Source: a virus
DNA: 41,042 nt
Strand: one strand, 5' to 3'
Virus record (IMG/VR): IMGVR_UViG_3300031673_000164
Coordinates: 1-41,042 of that record
In this document: piece by piece, positions 8,272 to 15,406 of the stretch
Layout of the letters: each line of letters opens with the position of its first letter
Position numbering within the stretch: position 1 is the first letter of the stretch
The notes under the pieces: model-generated
What the model was told of the DNA's origin: nothing
Databases searched by the model: none
The model's input: only the letters and a program-made list of their open reading frames with translations
Program-made: the position numbers and the translations under genes

Positions 8272-8301
8272 TTGACATCCGGGCTGGCGTACACGTATCG
8301 T
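8272..8301 (+). promoter_or_regulatory. Sigma-70 type promoter for early/middle operon
   Basis: A perfect TTGACA (8272-8277) is followed after 18 bases by TATCGT (8296-8301). It is 41 bases upstream of the ribbon-helix-helix gene and inside a 177-base non-coding gap (8165-8341). It probably drives the long operon that starts at 8342. The rest of the gap holds only the hairpins described at 8216. Confidence 0.6.
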
Positions 8302-8341
8302 ATACCGCGCCAAGGATCCAACCCGGAAAGAGAGGAGCAAC

Positions 8342-8509
8342 GTGCCGACCAAGAGGCCCCCGACAAGGGAACCCGTGACGTTCAGACTTCGGACGGATAT
8401 CATCCGGCTGGTGGAGGCAATCGCCACCCGTGAAGGGCAGACGCGCGCCGAGTACGTGGAACGTGCCGTTACCCGCGCCGTGGCTGACGACGCAAAGCGG
8501 GCCGCATGA
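8342..8509 (+). CDS. Ribbon-helix-helix (Arc/CopG-like) regulator
   Basis: This short gene has 55 codons, a GTG start and a strong ribosome site (AGAGAGGAG). The protein shows the ribbon-helix-helix pattern: a beta strand VTFRL (residues 12-16), then helix A (DIIRLVEAIATREG), a turn and helix B (TRAEYVERAVTRAV). Arc/CopG/MetJ-like proteins bind DNA as dimers through the strand. As the first gene behind the promoter at 8272 it may autoregulate this operon. Its stop overlaps the next start (ATGA). Confidence 0.7.
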   Translation: MPTKRPPTREPVTFRLRTDIIRLVEAIATREGQTRAEYVERAVTRAVADDAKRAA

Positions 8510-9246
8510 CTACCGAAGCCGTGGCCACCGTCACCAAGCCCGAGCCGCTCACCGTAGTCGAGCGCCGGAAGTTCAACGACTTGGACGGGATCGTGGAGAA
8601 GGGGCTCCAGACCTTCGCGGAGGTCGGGGGCGCACTGTCCATCATTCGTGACCAACGGCTGTACAGGGAGGACTTCGGCACCTTCGAGGCGTACTGCCAG
8701 GCCCGTTGCGGGTGGACCGACCGCCGCGCCCGCCAGTTGATCGACGCCCACGAGGTCGTGGTCGGGCTGCTCGAAAGTGGAACAACTGTTCCGGTCAACG
8801 AGGGCCAGGCCCGCGAACTGGTCGCGGTTCCTGTGGACCAGCGGGCGGAAGTGCTGGAGGAGGCACGGGCCGACGCCGAAGCCAAGGGCAAGCCCGTGAC
8901 CGCGAAGCACGTTCGGACAGCCCGGGACCGCCGGATGCTTCCGAAGCCCCGCAAGCCGAAGGCCGAACCGAAGACGATGGCCGAGGAAGTGGCAGAGGCC
9001 ACCGCGCGGCGCCTTGCCGAAGCCAGCGAGCCCACACCCGTCGAGAACGCCGAGCCCGTGGTGGTGGAGGGCGAGACCGAGCCCGCCGAGGGCAAGGTGG
9101 TCGTCTTCATCCGCTCAATCGACATGCCTGACGAGGGCGACGTGGACGGGATGACGGACGCGGATCTGCACACGGTACGGCTGCTCCAGGGTTGGTGCGG
9201 GCGAGTGATTGCCCACTACGCGAAGCACAATGCGCTCGCCGCCTGA
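8506..9246 (+). CDS. ParB/KorB-like DNA-binding phage protein
   Basis: This protein has 246 residues. Residues about 22-110 are helical, with a FEAYCQARCGWTDRRARQLI segment (about 65-84) and a later PVNEGQARELVAVP segment (about 101-114). That combination is common in phage and plasmid proteins with DUF3102/ParB-like helix-turn-helix regions. A charged, Ala/Glu/Pro-rich linker and a 50-residue acidic C-terminus follow. It likely binds DNA, but no ParB nuclease/CTPase domain is visible, so partitioning is not implied. It overlaps the RHH gene by ATGA. Confidence 0.6.
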   Translation: MTTEAVATVTKPEPLTVVERRKFNDLDGIVEKGLQTFAEVGGALSIIRDQRLYREDFGTFEAYCQARCGWTDRRARQLIDAHEVVVGLLESGTTVPVNEGQARELVAVPVDQRAEVLEEARADAEAKGKPVTAKHVRTARDRRMLPKPRKPKAEPKTMAEEVAEATARRLAEASEPTPVENAEPVVVEGETEPAEGKVVVFIRSIDMPDEGDVDGMTDADLHTVRLLQGWCGRVIAHYAKHNALAA

Positions 9247-9295
9247 CATGGTGGACCGCAAGCAACCGCGCGAAGGACGCGCTGAAGGGGGACGC

Positions 9296-9691
9296 ATGAG
9301 CATCACGCACGAAGGCTTCAGGACGCTCACCGGCGCGCACTACCACTGCCACGAGCACGGCTACACCGACGGCCCCTGCGAATGCCTGCGCCGTGCGGTT
9401 GCGAGCCTGCCCGTGGAGCCCGAGGACATCGCCACACGCTTCCTGCACCTCGCCAGGGTCCATGCATATCCGATGTCGGACGAGCGCCGCCAGCGGGAGC
9501 GCGTGCCACCTGGAACGATGTTCTGCGGAACCCTGTGGGTCACTGCCGAGGGTGAGATGATCCTGACGGATGGCTCACCGAACGGCGACCTGGCTGACGA
9601 CCACCCCGACGTTCACAACTGCGACGAGATGGGGTGCTCAACCGCGTGCCACGTCATCGCCCGTGCCGCCCTTACCGGAGACGACAAATGA
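9296..9691 (+). CDS. Hypothetical Cys/His-rich protein
   Basis: The ATG at 9296 has the ribosome site AAGGGGG; an upstream in-frame ATG at 9248 is less well placed. The product has 131 residues with scattered Cys and His (HCHEHG, CECLRR, HNCDEMGCSTACH) that could bind metal. No known family is recognised. It ends by ATGA overlap with the repeat protein gene. Confidence 0.5.
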   Translation: MSITHEGFRTLTGAHYHCHEHGYTDGPCECLRRAVASLPVEPEDIATRFLHLARVHAYPMSDERRQRERVPPGTMFCGTLWVTAEGEMILTDGSPNGDLADDHPDVHNCDEMGCSTACHVIARAALTGDDK

Positions 9692-10368
9692 AGCGCATCA
9701 CCGCTAAGTACCTGCGTTCGCTAGGCGCATGCCCCGAACAGGTCGCCATCGTGGAGCACGAGTGGCCCAATGGGGCCCCGATCACGGTTGCGACGATCCG
9801 TAAAGCCCACCGGCTCGGCCTGGACGTGGGGTGGCTGGCGCACAAGGTACTCACGGCTCCGGCGTTGGCCGAGTACGACCGCGTCAGGGCTGCGGCGTTG
9901 GCCGAGTACGACCGCGTCACGGCTGCGGCGTGGGCCGAGTACGACCGCGTCAGGGCTGCGGCGTTGGCCGAGTACGACCGCGTCAGGGCTGCGGCGTCGG
10001 CCGAGTACGACCGCGTCACGGCTGCGGCGTTGGCCGAGTACGACCGCGTCAGGGCTCCGGCGTTGGCCGAGTACGACCGCGTCAGGGCTCCGGCGTTGGC
10101 CGAGTACGACCGCGTCAGGGCTGCGGCGTTGGCCGAGTACGACCGCGTCACGGCTGCGGCGTGGGCCGAGTACGACCGCGTCAGGGCTGCGGCGTTGGCC
10201 GAGTACGACCGCGTCACGGCTGCGGCGTGGGCCGAGTACGACCGCGTCAGGGCTCCGGCGTTGGCCGAGTACGACCGCGTCACGGCTGCGGCGTTGGCCG
10301 AGTACGACCGCGTCACGGCTGCGGCGTTGGCGCCACTACTCCGTGCCGCCCTCGGAGCCACCCCGTGA
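9688..10368 (+). CDS. EYDRV-repeat phage protein
   Basis: This 226-residue protein has an N-terminal domain of about 55 residues (MKRITAKYLRSLGACPEQ..., ending WLAHKVL). Fourteen tandem 11-residue units of the form A-A/P-A-L/W/S-A-E-Y-D-R-V-R/T follow, then a short C-terminus. Similar head domains followed by A-x-A-E-Y-x-x-V repeats occur in many uncharacterised phage proteins. The repeats should form a long amphipathic helix. It lies in the early operon by ATGA overlap. Function unknown. Confidence 0.65.
   Translation: MKRITAKYLRSLGACPEQVAIVEHEWPNGAPITVATIRKAHRLGLDVGWLAHKVLTAPALAEYDRVRAAALAEYDRVTAAAWAEYDRVRAAALAEYDRVRAAASAEYDRVTAAALAEYDRVRAPALAEYDRVRAPALAEYDRVRAAALAEYDRVTAAAWAEYDRVRAAALAEYDRVTAAAWAEYDRVRAPALAEYDRVTAAALAEYDRVTAAALAPLLRAALGATP
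9856..10317 (+). repeat. 14 tandem copies of a 33-bp coding repeat
   Basis: Fourteen contiguous, nearly identical 33-bp units start at 9856, each reading GCT-GCG/CCG-GCG-TTG/TGG-GCC-GAG-TAC-GAC-CGC-GTC-AGG/ACG. A partial 15th unit follows at 10318-10332. Differences are confined to a few codons (Ala/Pro at position 2, Leu/Trp/Ser at position 4, Arg/Thr at position 11), consistent with recent expansion by slippage or unequal recombination. Confidence 0.95.
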
Positions 10369-10571
10369 CTGCCGTGCGCTGGGTCGGCCTGAACGGCAAC
10401 GTCCGTGAACTGCTGGCCATGCGGTGCGTGTGGTGCACGCCGCACCACTGGCTGACGGACGCTGATCGGATCCGCCACGAGGCCGGTGCGCCGACCTCCG
10501 AGGGAATGTGTAAGGCCGCCGCCGACCGGATGCACGCCGACATCGAGGCGGGCACCAAGCCCGCCGCCTGA
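10365..10571 (+). CDS. Small Cys-motif hypothetical protein
   Basis: The GTG at 10365 overlaps the stop of the repeat protein (GTGA) and yields 68 residues. A CVWC motif at about residues 21-24 and a later MCKAAADRM segment suggest half of a zinc site, with the other ligands (HH, C) less clear. The frame is also open upstream through the 33-bp repeats, but that reflects the repeat composition and is not supported as coding. Confidence 0.5.
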   Translation: MTAVRWVGLNGNVRELLAMRCVWCTPHHWLTDADRIRHEAGAPTSEGMCKAAADRMHADIEAGTKPAA

Positions 10572-10586
10572 CAACGGAGAACGACG

Positions 10587-10784
10587 ATGAAAACGAGCAA
10601 GAGTGTTTCGACCCGCCCGGGGGAGCAGATCGGCGTCATCATGACCGGGGAGCGTGTCACGGCAGGGCACGGAATCACCCGGTGCAAGATCAACGCCCGC
10701 ACCTACGCCGACCAGGCGAAGCGCGAGGGCTACATCATCGTGTGGCGCGACAACCACGCGACGATTCACCGGCCCGCCGCCTGA
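10587..10784 (+). CDS. Hypothetical small protein
   Basis: The gene has 65 codons, an ATG start and a GGAGA ribosome site. The protein is basic, with a predicted helix around residues 37-47 (ARTYADQAKREG) and a strand YIIVWR. No family is recognised. It lies in a run of small early genes. Confidence 0.5.
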   Translation: MKTSKSVSTRPGEQIGVIMTGERVTAGHGITRCKINARTYADQAKREGYIIVWRDNHATIHRPAA

Positions 10785-10827
10785 CAACGAAAGCAACCGG
10801 AACCCGACCATGACAACCGGAGCCACC

Positions 10828-11046
10828 ATGAACATCAAGATCCTGCCCGGGCCCTGCCCGTTCCCCGTGGTCACGCTCGAGGACACCGTGACGTGCTGGG
10901 GATGCGGCAAGGAGATCCCGGAGGCGGAGGCCCGCCCCTACTGGCTCCGCACGAAGCGCAACGGGTGGGAGTGGGAGCGGCAGGAATACTGCGAACCCTG
11001 CACCCACAAGCTGCCCGCCGACGCGCAACCCGAACTGGACTTCTGA
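10828..11046 (+). CDS. Small zinc-binding protein
   Basis: The ATG at 10828 has GGAG upstream at suitable distance; an ATG at 10810 in the same frame is possible. The product has 72 residues with CWGC (about 22-25) and CEPC (about 54-57). A segment between them, RPYWLRTKRNGWEWERQEYC, is typical of one-zinc treble-clef or ribbon proteins in phages. Unknown function. Confidence 0.55.
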   Translation: MNIKILPGPCPFPVVTLEDTVTCWGCGKEIPEAEARPYWLRTKRNGWEWERQEYCEPCTHKLPADAQPELDF

Positions 11047-11048
11047 CC

Positions 11049-11222
11049 ATGACTACAAGAGAAAGGGGTATCTACTGCTCCGCGCTCATGCTCGGGGTTG
11101 CGGTCGCAACGGCGATCCTGACCGTGTATGACACCAGCCCATGGTGGCCCGTGGGACTGGCGCTCACGGGCTTGTCGTTCCTTTTGGCCCTGTTGATGCA
11201 CACGAATTGGGATGCCGAATGA
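11049..11222 (+). CDS. Small two-helix membrane protein
   Basis: The gene has 57 codons from ATG 11049. Two hydrophobic helices are visible (about 10-26, ALMLGVAVATAILTVY, and 33-50, VGLALTGLSFLLALLM) separated by DTSPWWP. It is presumably an inner-membrane peptide of early infection, for example for superinfection exclusion, but there is no direct evidence for a role. Its stop overlaps the next ATG. Confidence 0.55.
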   Translation: MTTRERGIYCSALMLGVAVATAILTVYDTSPWWPVGLALTGLSFLLALLMHTNWDAE

Positions 11223-11551
11223 ACGGCCGCTCCATGACCGAGTCGCTCAACGCCGAGCGCAACCGGATCGCCCTGACCGGCGACCTGGAGCCGAGCCCCA
11301 CGAATCCCGTGGACCGCCTGCCGGAAGCCGACGCTGACGCAATCTCGCCGCTCCACAACCTGTGCGCGTGCGTGGTGTGGCTGGAGGCGAACGGGCGGAA
11401 GGAACGGGAGCTCGGGTGGCGCCTAGCGCAACGGCTCGCCGCCCTGGAGGCCGAGGTGGACGCATTCCTGGACGAGGTGGGCTACGTGGCAGGGCCGCCG
11501 AAGGCAATCGAGTGGGACGACGAAACCGACTACAGGATGGGGAGGTGGTAG
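11219..11551 (+). CDS. Hypothetical acidic protein upstream of ERF
   Basis: The ATG at 11219 overlaps the preceding TGA and gives 110 residues. The protein is acidic and mostly helical (about 46-85), with a C-terminal DDETDYRMGRW tail. The stop is directly followed by the ERF start. No family is recognised. Confidence 0.5.
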   Translation: MNGRSMTESLNAERNRIALTGDLEPSPTNPVDRLPEADADAISPLHNLCACVVWLEANGRKERELGWRLAQRLAALEAEVDAFLDEVGYVAGPPKAIEWDDETDYRMGRW

Positions 11552-12343
11552 ATGCGTCACTCTGAGAGCATCGCGAAGCTGGCCCATGCGCTGGTGGAGG
11601 CGCAGGCCGAGGTGGAGAACGCAACCAAGAACGCGGCCAACCCGTTCTACCGGAGTCGGTACGCGGACCTGACCGAGATTCTGCGCGTGATGAAGCCAGT
11701 CTTTTCGGCCCACGGCCTCGCCGTTGTGCAATTCGTGGCGACGGGAGCGGACGGTACCGCATCGCTGGAAAACGTCATCCTTCACGAGTCGGGAGAGTGG
11801 ATGGCCGAGACGGCAAGTGCCCCCCTCGCGCCGAAAGAGACGAAGGAGGGGCCGAAGCCGTCCGACGCACAGAGCCTCGGAAGCGCCATTACCTATTTGC
11901 GCCGGTACTCGCTGGCCGCAATCGCCGGCATCACGCAGGAAGACGACGACGGCAATGCCGCCAGCCACCCGCCGAAGGGTGAGGCGCCCACACGCCAGGA
12001 CCCGCCTGCCCCGTCAAAGCCGACGCAGGGCCAGCCCGCCACCGTAGGCGACGAGGTGATCCTGTGCCCCAAGTGCGGCGGCACCATGTGGGACAACCGC
12101 ACCAACAAGAAGAACCCGAAGGGCCCCGACCTGAAGTGCAAGGCCAAGGGGTGCGAGCATCCGATCTGGCTCCCGACCTGGGAGAAGGATCTGCTCACAG
12201 AGATCAAGGCCGCCCACGACCTGGAGGCCATCGACGCCGAGGAGCGGAGCCGGGCCGAGGGTGCCGTGGCTACCCTGAGCCCCGCGAAGATGGCCGCCGT
12301 GCAGAAGTGGCTGTCCGCGCTCGCCGGCGGCGTTGAGGCATGA
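11552..12343 (+). CDS. ERF-family single-strand annealing protein with zinc ribbon
   Basis: This 263-residue protein has a clear ERF domain at residues 1-135: the KNAANPFYRSRYADLTEIL block (26-44), then LAVVQF, and a DAQSLGSAITYLRRYSLAAI block (105-124) followed by GITQEDDDGN. ERF proteins bind single-stranded DNA and anneal complementary strands in phage recombination and genome circularisation. A Pro-rich linker (138-165) leads to a zinc ribbon with Cys172, Cys175, Cys196 and Cys201, then a helical tail. The zinc ribbon is an addition to the usual ERF architecture and may bind DNA or a partner. It is followed by an ATPase and an HNH-like nuclease. Confidence 0.88.
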   Translation: MRHSESIAKLAHALVEAQAEVENATKNAANPFYRSRYADLTEILRVMKPVFSAHGLAVVQFVATGADGTASLENVILHESGEWMAETASAPLAPKETKEGPKPSDAQSLGSAITYLRRYSLAAIAGITQEDDDGNAASHPPKGEAPTRQDPPAPSKPTQGQPATVGDEVILCPKCGGTMWDNRTNKKNPKGPDLKCKAKGCEHPIWLPTWEKDLLTEIKAAHDLEAIDAEERSRAEGAVATLSPAKMAAVQKWLSALAGGVEA

Positions 12344-12771
12344 TGCCGACGTTCCGCGAGATGGCCGCCCGCAGGCAGCACCCCGACGGTAGCGCGCGGG
12401 AAACCCTTGTGGCGTCGCTGGGGAGCGATCCATACGACCGGCTCGCGGAACTCGGCGCGCTCGGAGAGCGCAAGGCGAAGGCGGCGGGCGTGGCATACCA
12501 CATGGACCACATGCGGAAAGTCGTGCTTGCCCACATCGCCGGCGAACTCGCGCAGGTCCATGCGAAGGAAGGGCTGTCCGAGGCCAAGCTAGAGCGAATG
12601 GCGCGGGCCGATGACCGCTACCGCCAGCACATCGAAGGCGCCGCCGCCGCGCTTGAGGAAAGCGAACAGGCCCAGGCCGAATACTGGCGGCTCCGCGCAG
12701 AACTTACGTGGGACGAGAAGGCAATCGCACACTACAACGCCATGGCGAAACTAGGAGATCCAGCCCCATGA
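12340..12771 (+). CDS. Helical phage protein between ERF and ATPase
   Basis: This 143-residue protein is almost entirely alpha-helical and Ala/Glu/Arg-rich, with a likely coiled coil around residues 65-125 (LERMARADDRYRQHI, ALEESEQAQAEYWRLRAELTW). ATGA overlaps link it to the ERF gene and the SbcC/RecF-like ATPase, so it may be an accessory factor of that recombination module. No domain is recognised. Confidence 0.55.
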   Translation: MMPTFREMAARRQHPDGSARETLVASLGSDPYDRLAELGALGERKAKAAGVAYHMDHMRKVVLAHIAGELAQVHAKEGLSEAKLERMARADDRYRQHIEGAAAALEESEQAQAEYWRLRAELTWDEKAIAHYNAMAKLGDPAP

Positions 12772-14102
12772 ACGCCGCCAAGAAGCAGGGTCCCAAGCTG
12801 GTCCGGATCGAGGTTCACATGGTCCAGGGCCTACGGGCCGCGCTGGTGGAGCACATCCCGGATCGGGGGCTAATCCCCATCACGGGCAAGAACGGATCCG
12901 GGAAGACCTCGCTGCTCCGTGCGGTCAATGGAGCGATGGGCGGGGCGGCCCACGTCAGCGAGCGCCCGGTCAACGACGCATCCGAGGACGGCACCGGGTA
13001 CACCGACATCCTCCTCGACGAAGGATGGCGGGTCAAGCGCAATCACACGCCAGCCAATCCGAAGGGCTCGCTCTACGTGAAGGGCCCGGACGGTGGGAAG
13101 TACGGCCAGGCGAAGCTGGACGAACTGAATCACGGCGCGGACCCCGACCTCCAAAGTTTCTTTGGCCTCCCGCTGGCGCGGAAGACCGAGATCCTGTTGG
13201 GGTTAGGCAACGACCCGGAGCTTCCGAAGAAACTGGCCGAGAAGAAGGCCACATGGAAGGCGCTCTACGATGAGCGCACGCCCGCGATCTCTGACCAGCG
13301 GAAGGCCCACGCCGTGCCCCGGCCCGAAGGCGAGAAGCCCGAGCCCGTGGACACGGAGGCCGCCATTGCCGAGGTCCGCAAGCTCCGGGAACAGGACCGC
13401 GCGCGGCAGGACGCGGCCAGTGCTGTCCTGGCGGAGCGCTCGAAGATCGAGCGGATTGACCGAGACATCGGCGCCCAGGGGGCAATGGTTGTTGCCCTAC
13501 GCGCCGAGTTGAACGGCGCAGAAGCGGACCTGGAGGAGATGAAGAAGGACCGGCGCAGGCTTGAGGCTGGGCTGAAGGTGGCCCAGGCGTCCGCCGAAGC
13601 CATGCCCGACCCGACCGAGGCCATCGAGGCGTACATGGCCCACATCGCCAGCGCGGAAGCCGTGGCCCGCTCCATGCGCCCGTGGGAGGCATACGAGGCG
13701 GCCCAGGTGGAGGCCGAGCGCGCAACGGCGGAGTACGACCGAATCACCGCCGCCATGAAGGCCGTGGAGGCCGAGCGCCTGGCACTGATCGAAGCGGCCG
13801 CAATCCCCGTAGACGGCCTGTCCTTCGACCCGGAGGGCGTGCCGATCTACAACGCGCGCCCGCTTGAGGTCGCATCCGGTGGGGAGCGCGTGCGGATCGC
13901 GCTGGCGGTGGCGGAGGCCGCCGGGCTCGGCTTCACGCTGATCGACGAGGGCGACGTGCTCGACGACGACATGCTGGCGGAGATCGACGCCGAGGCGCGC
14001 GAGGAACCCGGGGTGCAAGTCCTGATCTGCTCCGTGGGCCGCTCGGGCCCCGGACTGGTCCAGGTCGTTGACGGTGAGGCCCGTTCGATGGAGGCCGCAT
14101 GA
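12768..14102 (+). CDS. SbcC/RecF/SMC-like AAA ATPase
   Basis: The ATG at 12768 overlaps the upstream TGA and gives 444 residues. Walker A GKNGSGKT is at 40-47 after a short beta-rich start (VRIEVHMVQG). The ABC signature SGGE is at 370-373 and Walker B FTLIDEGD at 389-396, with DE as the catalytic pair. Between them lies a charged helical region (about 170-340) long enough for a short coiled coil. This is the layout of RecF/RecN/SbcC-like phage ATPases that act with nucleases in DNA end processing or recombination. A separate SbcD-like nuclease is not adjacent; the phosphoesterase at 6233 is in another operon. Confidence 0.8.
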   Translation: MNAAKKQGPKLVRIEVHMVQGLRAALVEHIPDRGLIPITGKNGSGKTSLLRAVNGAMGGAAHVSERPVNDASEDGTGYTDILLDEGWRVKRNHTPANPKGSLYVKGPDGGKYGQAKLDELNHGADPDLQSFFGLPLARKTEILLGLGNDPELPKKLAEKKATWKALYDERTPAISDQRKAHAVPRPEGEKPEPVDTEAAIAEVRKLREQDRARQDAASAVLAERSKIERIDRDIGAQGAMVVALRAELNGAEADLEEMKKDRRRLEAGLKVAQASAEAMPDPTEAIEAYMAHIASAEAVARSMRPWEAYEAAQVEAERATAEYDRITAAMKAVEAERLALIEAAAIPVDGLSFDPEGVPIYNARPLEVASGGERVRIALAVAEAAGLGFTLIDEGDVLDDDMLAEIDAEAREEPGVQVLICSVGRSGPGLVQVVDGEARSMEAA

Positions 14103-14533
14103 GCCCCGACGTGCAGAAGGCGAGACAGAAGCACGCCGCGTCCGTGCGCGCCTGGCAGGAGCGGTTGCGGCGCGAGGTGCTGGCCGGCGAGCGGCCACGC
14201 AACAGCATCCCACGCACGAACCCGAAGCGCCGCGCCAAGCTGTACGCCCGGAACTTCGGGGAGAAGCGGGACTGGGTCGTGGTCCAGCCGTGCGAGGTGA
14301 CCGGACTGACGGCCACCAGGGGTTACCAGATCGACCCGGCCCACATGAAGTCGCGCGGGAGTGGTGGCGACCTGACGGTGCTGGTCCCGCTCTGGAGGCC
14401 CGTGCATCAGGACTATGACAACGCCAGCGAGGCGCAGTTCCTGGCCACCTGGGGCCGCACCAAGGAATCCGTGCGAGCCACCGCCCCGATGTACCACGAC
14501 GCATGGCTGATGGCGTCGGTGGAGGCCGCATGA
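14099..14533 (+). CDS. HNH-like nuclease (Ref/NinG-type) candidate
   Basis: This 144-residue protein is basic in its first half. A core at about residues 63-100 reads CEVTG, then IDPAHMKSRGSGGDL, then VPLWRPVHQDYD. The D-P-A-H followed by a small-residue loop and a second P-L-x-x-x-x-H fits the beta-beta-alpha-metal HNH fold found in phage recombination nucleases. Zinc-binding cysteines are mostly missing (one Cys), so it may be a divergent member. The neighbours (ERF, ATPase) support a role in recombination. Confidence 0.6.
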   Translation: MSPDVQKARQKHAASVRAWQERLRREVLAGERPRNSIPRTNPKRRAKLYARNFGEKRDWVVVQPCEVTGLTATRGYQIDPAHMKSRGSGGDLTVLVPLWRPVHQDYDNASEAQFLATWGRTKESVRATAPMYHDAWLMASVEAA

Positions 14534-14796
14534 CCGTCATGTGGAAGTTTCCGCTGGCCCTGGGCGACGTGGTGACCCTGGAAATGCCCATGGGGGCAGA
14601 ACCCCTTTACGTGGCCATGCAGGGCGGCGTGCCCTGCCTGTGGGCGCGGGTGAACCCTATGCTGCCCAAGGAAATGCGCCGCTTCCGCTTCGCCGGCACG
14701 GGCCACACGCTTCACGACGACGTGGGGCGGTATATCGGATCGTGGCAGATGGCCGACGGCGCGCTCGTCTTCCACCTCTTTGAGATGGGCCGGTGA
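14530..14796 (+). CDS. DUF7352-like small phage protein
   Basis: This 88-residue protein begins MTVMWKFPLALGDVVTLEMP and contains PCLWARVNP and GTGHTLHDD, with YIGSWQMADGALVFHLFE at the end. This pattern is shared by a widespread family of uncharacterised phage proteins (W-K-Y-P-L..., PxLWxxVDP, GTGHxI, VFHVFE). It is likely a compact beta protein. No biochemical role is known to me. ATGA overlap with the HNH-like gene. Confidence 0.65.
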   Translation: MTVMWKFPLALGDVVTLEMPMGAEPLYVAMQGGVPCLWARVNPMLPKEMRRFRFAGTGHTLHDDVGRYIGSWQMADGALVFHLFEMGR

Positions 14797-15179
14797 GCAC
14801 CGTTCGCACGTATCCACCCGACCTGTTCGAGCCACGCCCACCCGAGCGCGAGCGTGCCGTCTCCGTGCTGGACAAGATGGCCGACGAGCGGCGGGCGTGG
14901 CTGGAGCGGATGCGCGACCGGCTCGCCGTGCTCTGTCTGCTCCGGGTGGACATGCTGGGTGAGGCCCAGGCGTGCGTGACGGCCGATGACGCGGAAGTGC
15001 TCCGCAAGACGCAGGCAAGTCTCGCGCTCCCCGCGGACTGTTCCCCGAACATCATGGGCACCGTGTTCCGCACCCGGGACTGGGTCCGCTCAGAGCATCC
15101 CGACCACGTGAGCACGACCCCGGGCTCGAACGGCAACCTGATCTATCGCTGGCGATACGTCGGCAGGAGAGCTGCATGA
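14793..15179 (+). CDS. Hypothetical phage protein
   Basis: This gene has 128 codons with a GTG start overlapping the preceding TGA. The first 75 residues are helical and charged (RERAVSVLDKMADERRAWLER), followed by FRTRDWVRSEHPD and a terminal YRWRYVG. The C-terminal half could be a small winged helix-type fold. No confident family. Confidence 0.5.
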   Translation: MSTVRTYPPDLFEPRPPERERAVSVLDKMADERRAWLERMRDRLAVLCLLRVDMLGEAQACVTADDAEVLRKTQASLALPADCSPNIMGTVFRTRDWVRSEHPDHVSTTPGSNGNLIYRWRYVGRRAA

Positions 15180-15406
15180 CCACGAGAACGAGACGGGCGC
15201 TGGTATCGGTACGGCAGGCCGCGCGTCGGCTGGTCCGTGCCGTGGATGCGCTCCGGCCGCAGGACTGGAAGGCCATCCCACTGGTGACCCGTGGGTGGGT
15301 CTGGCTGGTCGGCTGGTGCGCGTTTGCTCTCAAACTCGGCCTGACGGCCCTGCTCGGCCCCGACGTGCCTGACACCCAGGAAGCGCCGCCGGAGGCCACA
15401 CCGTGA
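15176..15406 (+). CDS. Small single-pass membrane protein
   Basis: This 76-residue protein is basic at the N-terminus (six Arg in the first 22 residues), with one hydrophobic helix at about 38-61 (GWVWLVGWCAFALKLGLTALL) and a short acidic tail. It precedes the transglycosylase by GTGA overlap, so it may help in a cell-envelope function. Unknown. Confidence 0.5.
   Translation: MTTRTRRALVSVRQAARRLVRAVDALRPQDWKAIPLVTRGWVWLVGWCAFALKLGLTALLGPDVPDTQEAPPEATP

Noticed and set aside
9856-10317. CRISPR array
   Set aside because: The 33-bp units are contiguous with no unique spacers, and they encode a regular 11-residue repeat.
9672-10910. 412-codon minus-strand frame through the 33-bp repeats
   Set aside because: It is a composition shadow of the repeat array; repeats in this register create no stops, and the non-repeat ends have no domain or ribosome site.
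13497-14591. 364-codon minus-strand frame over the ATPase and HNH-like genes
   Set aside because: No domain, very Pro/Arg-rich, and antisense to genes with clear motifs.
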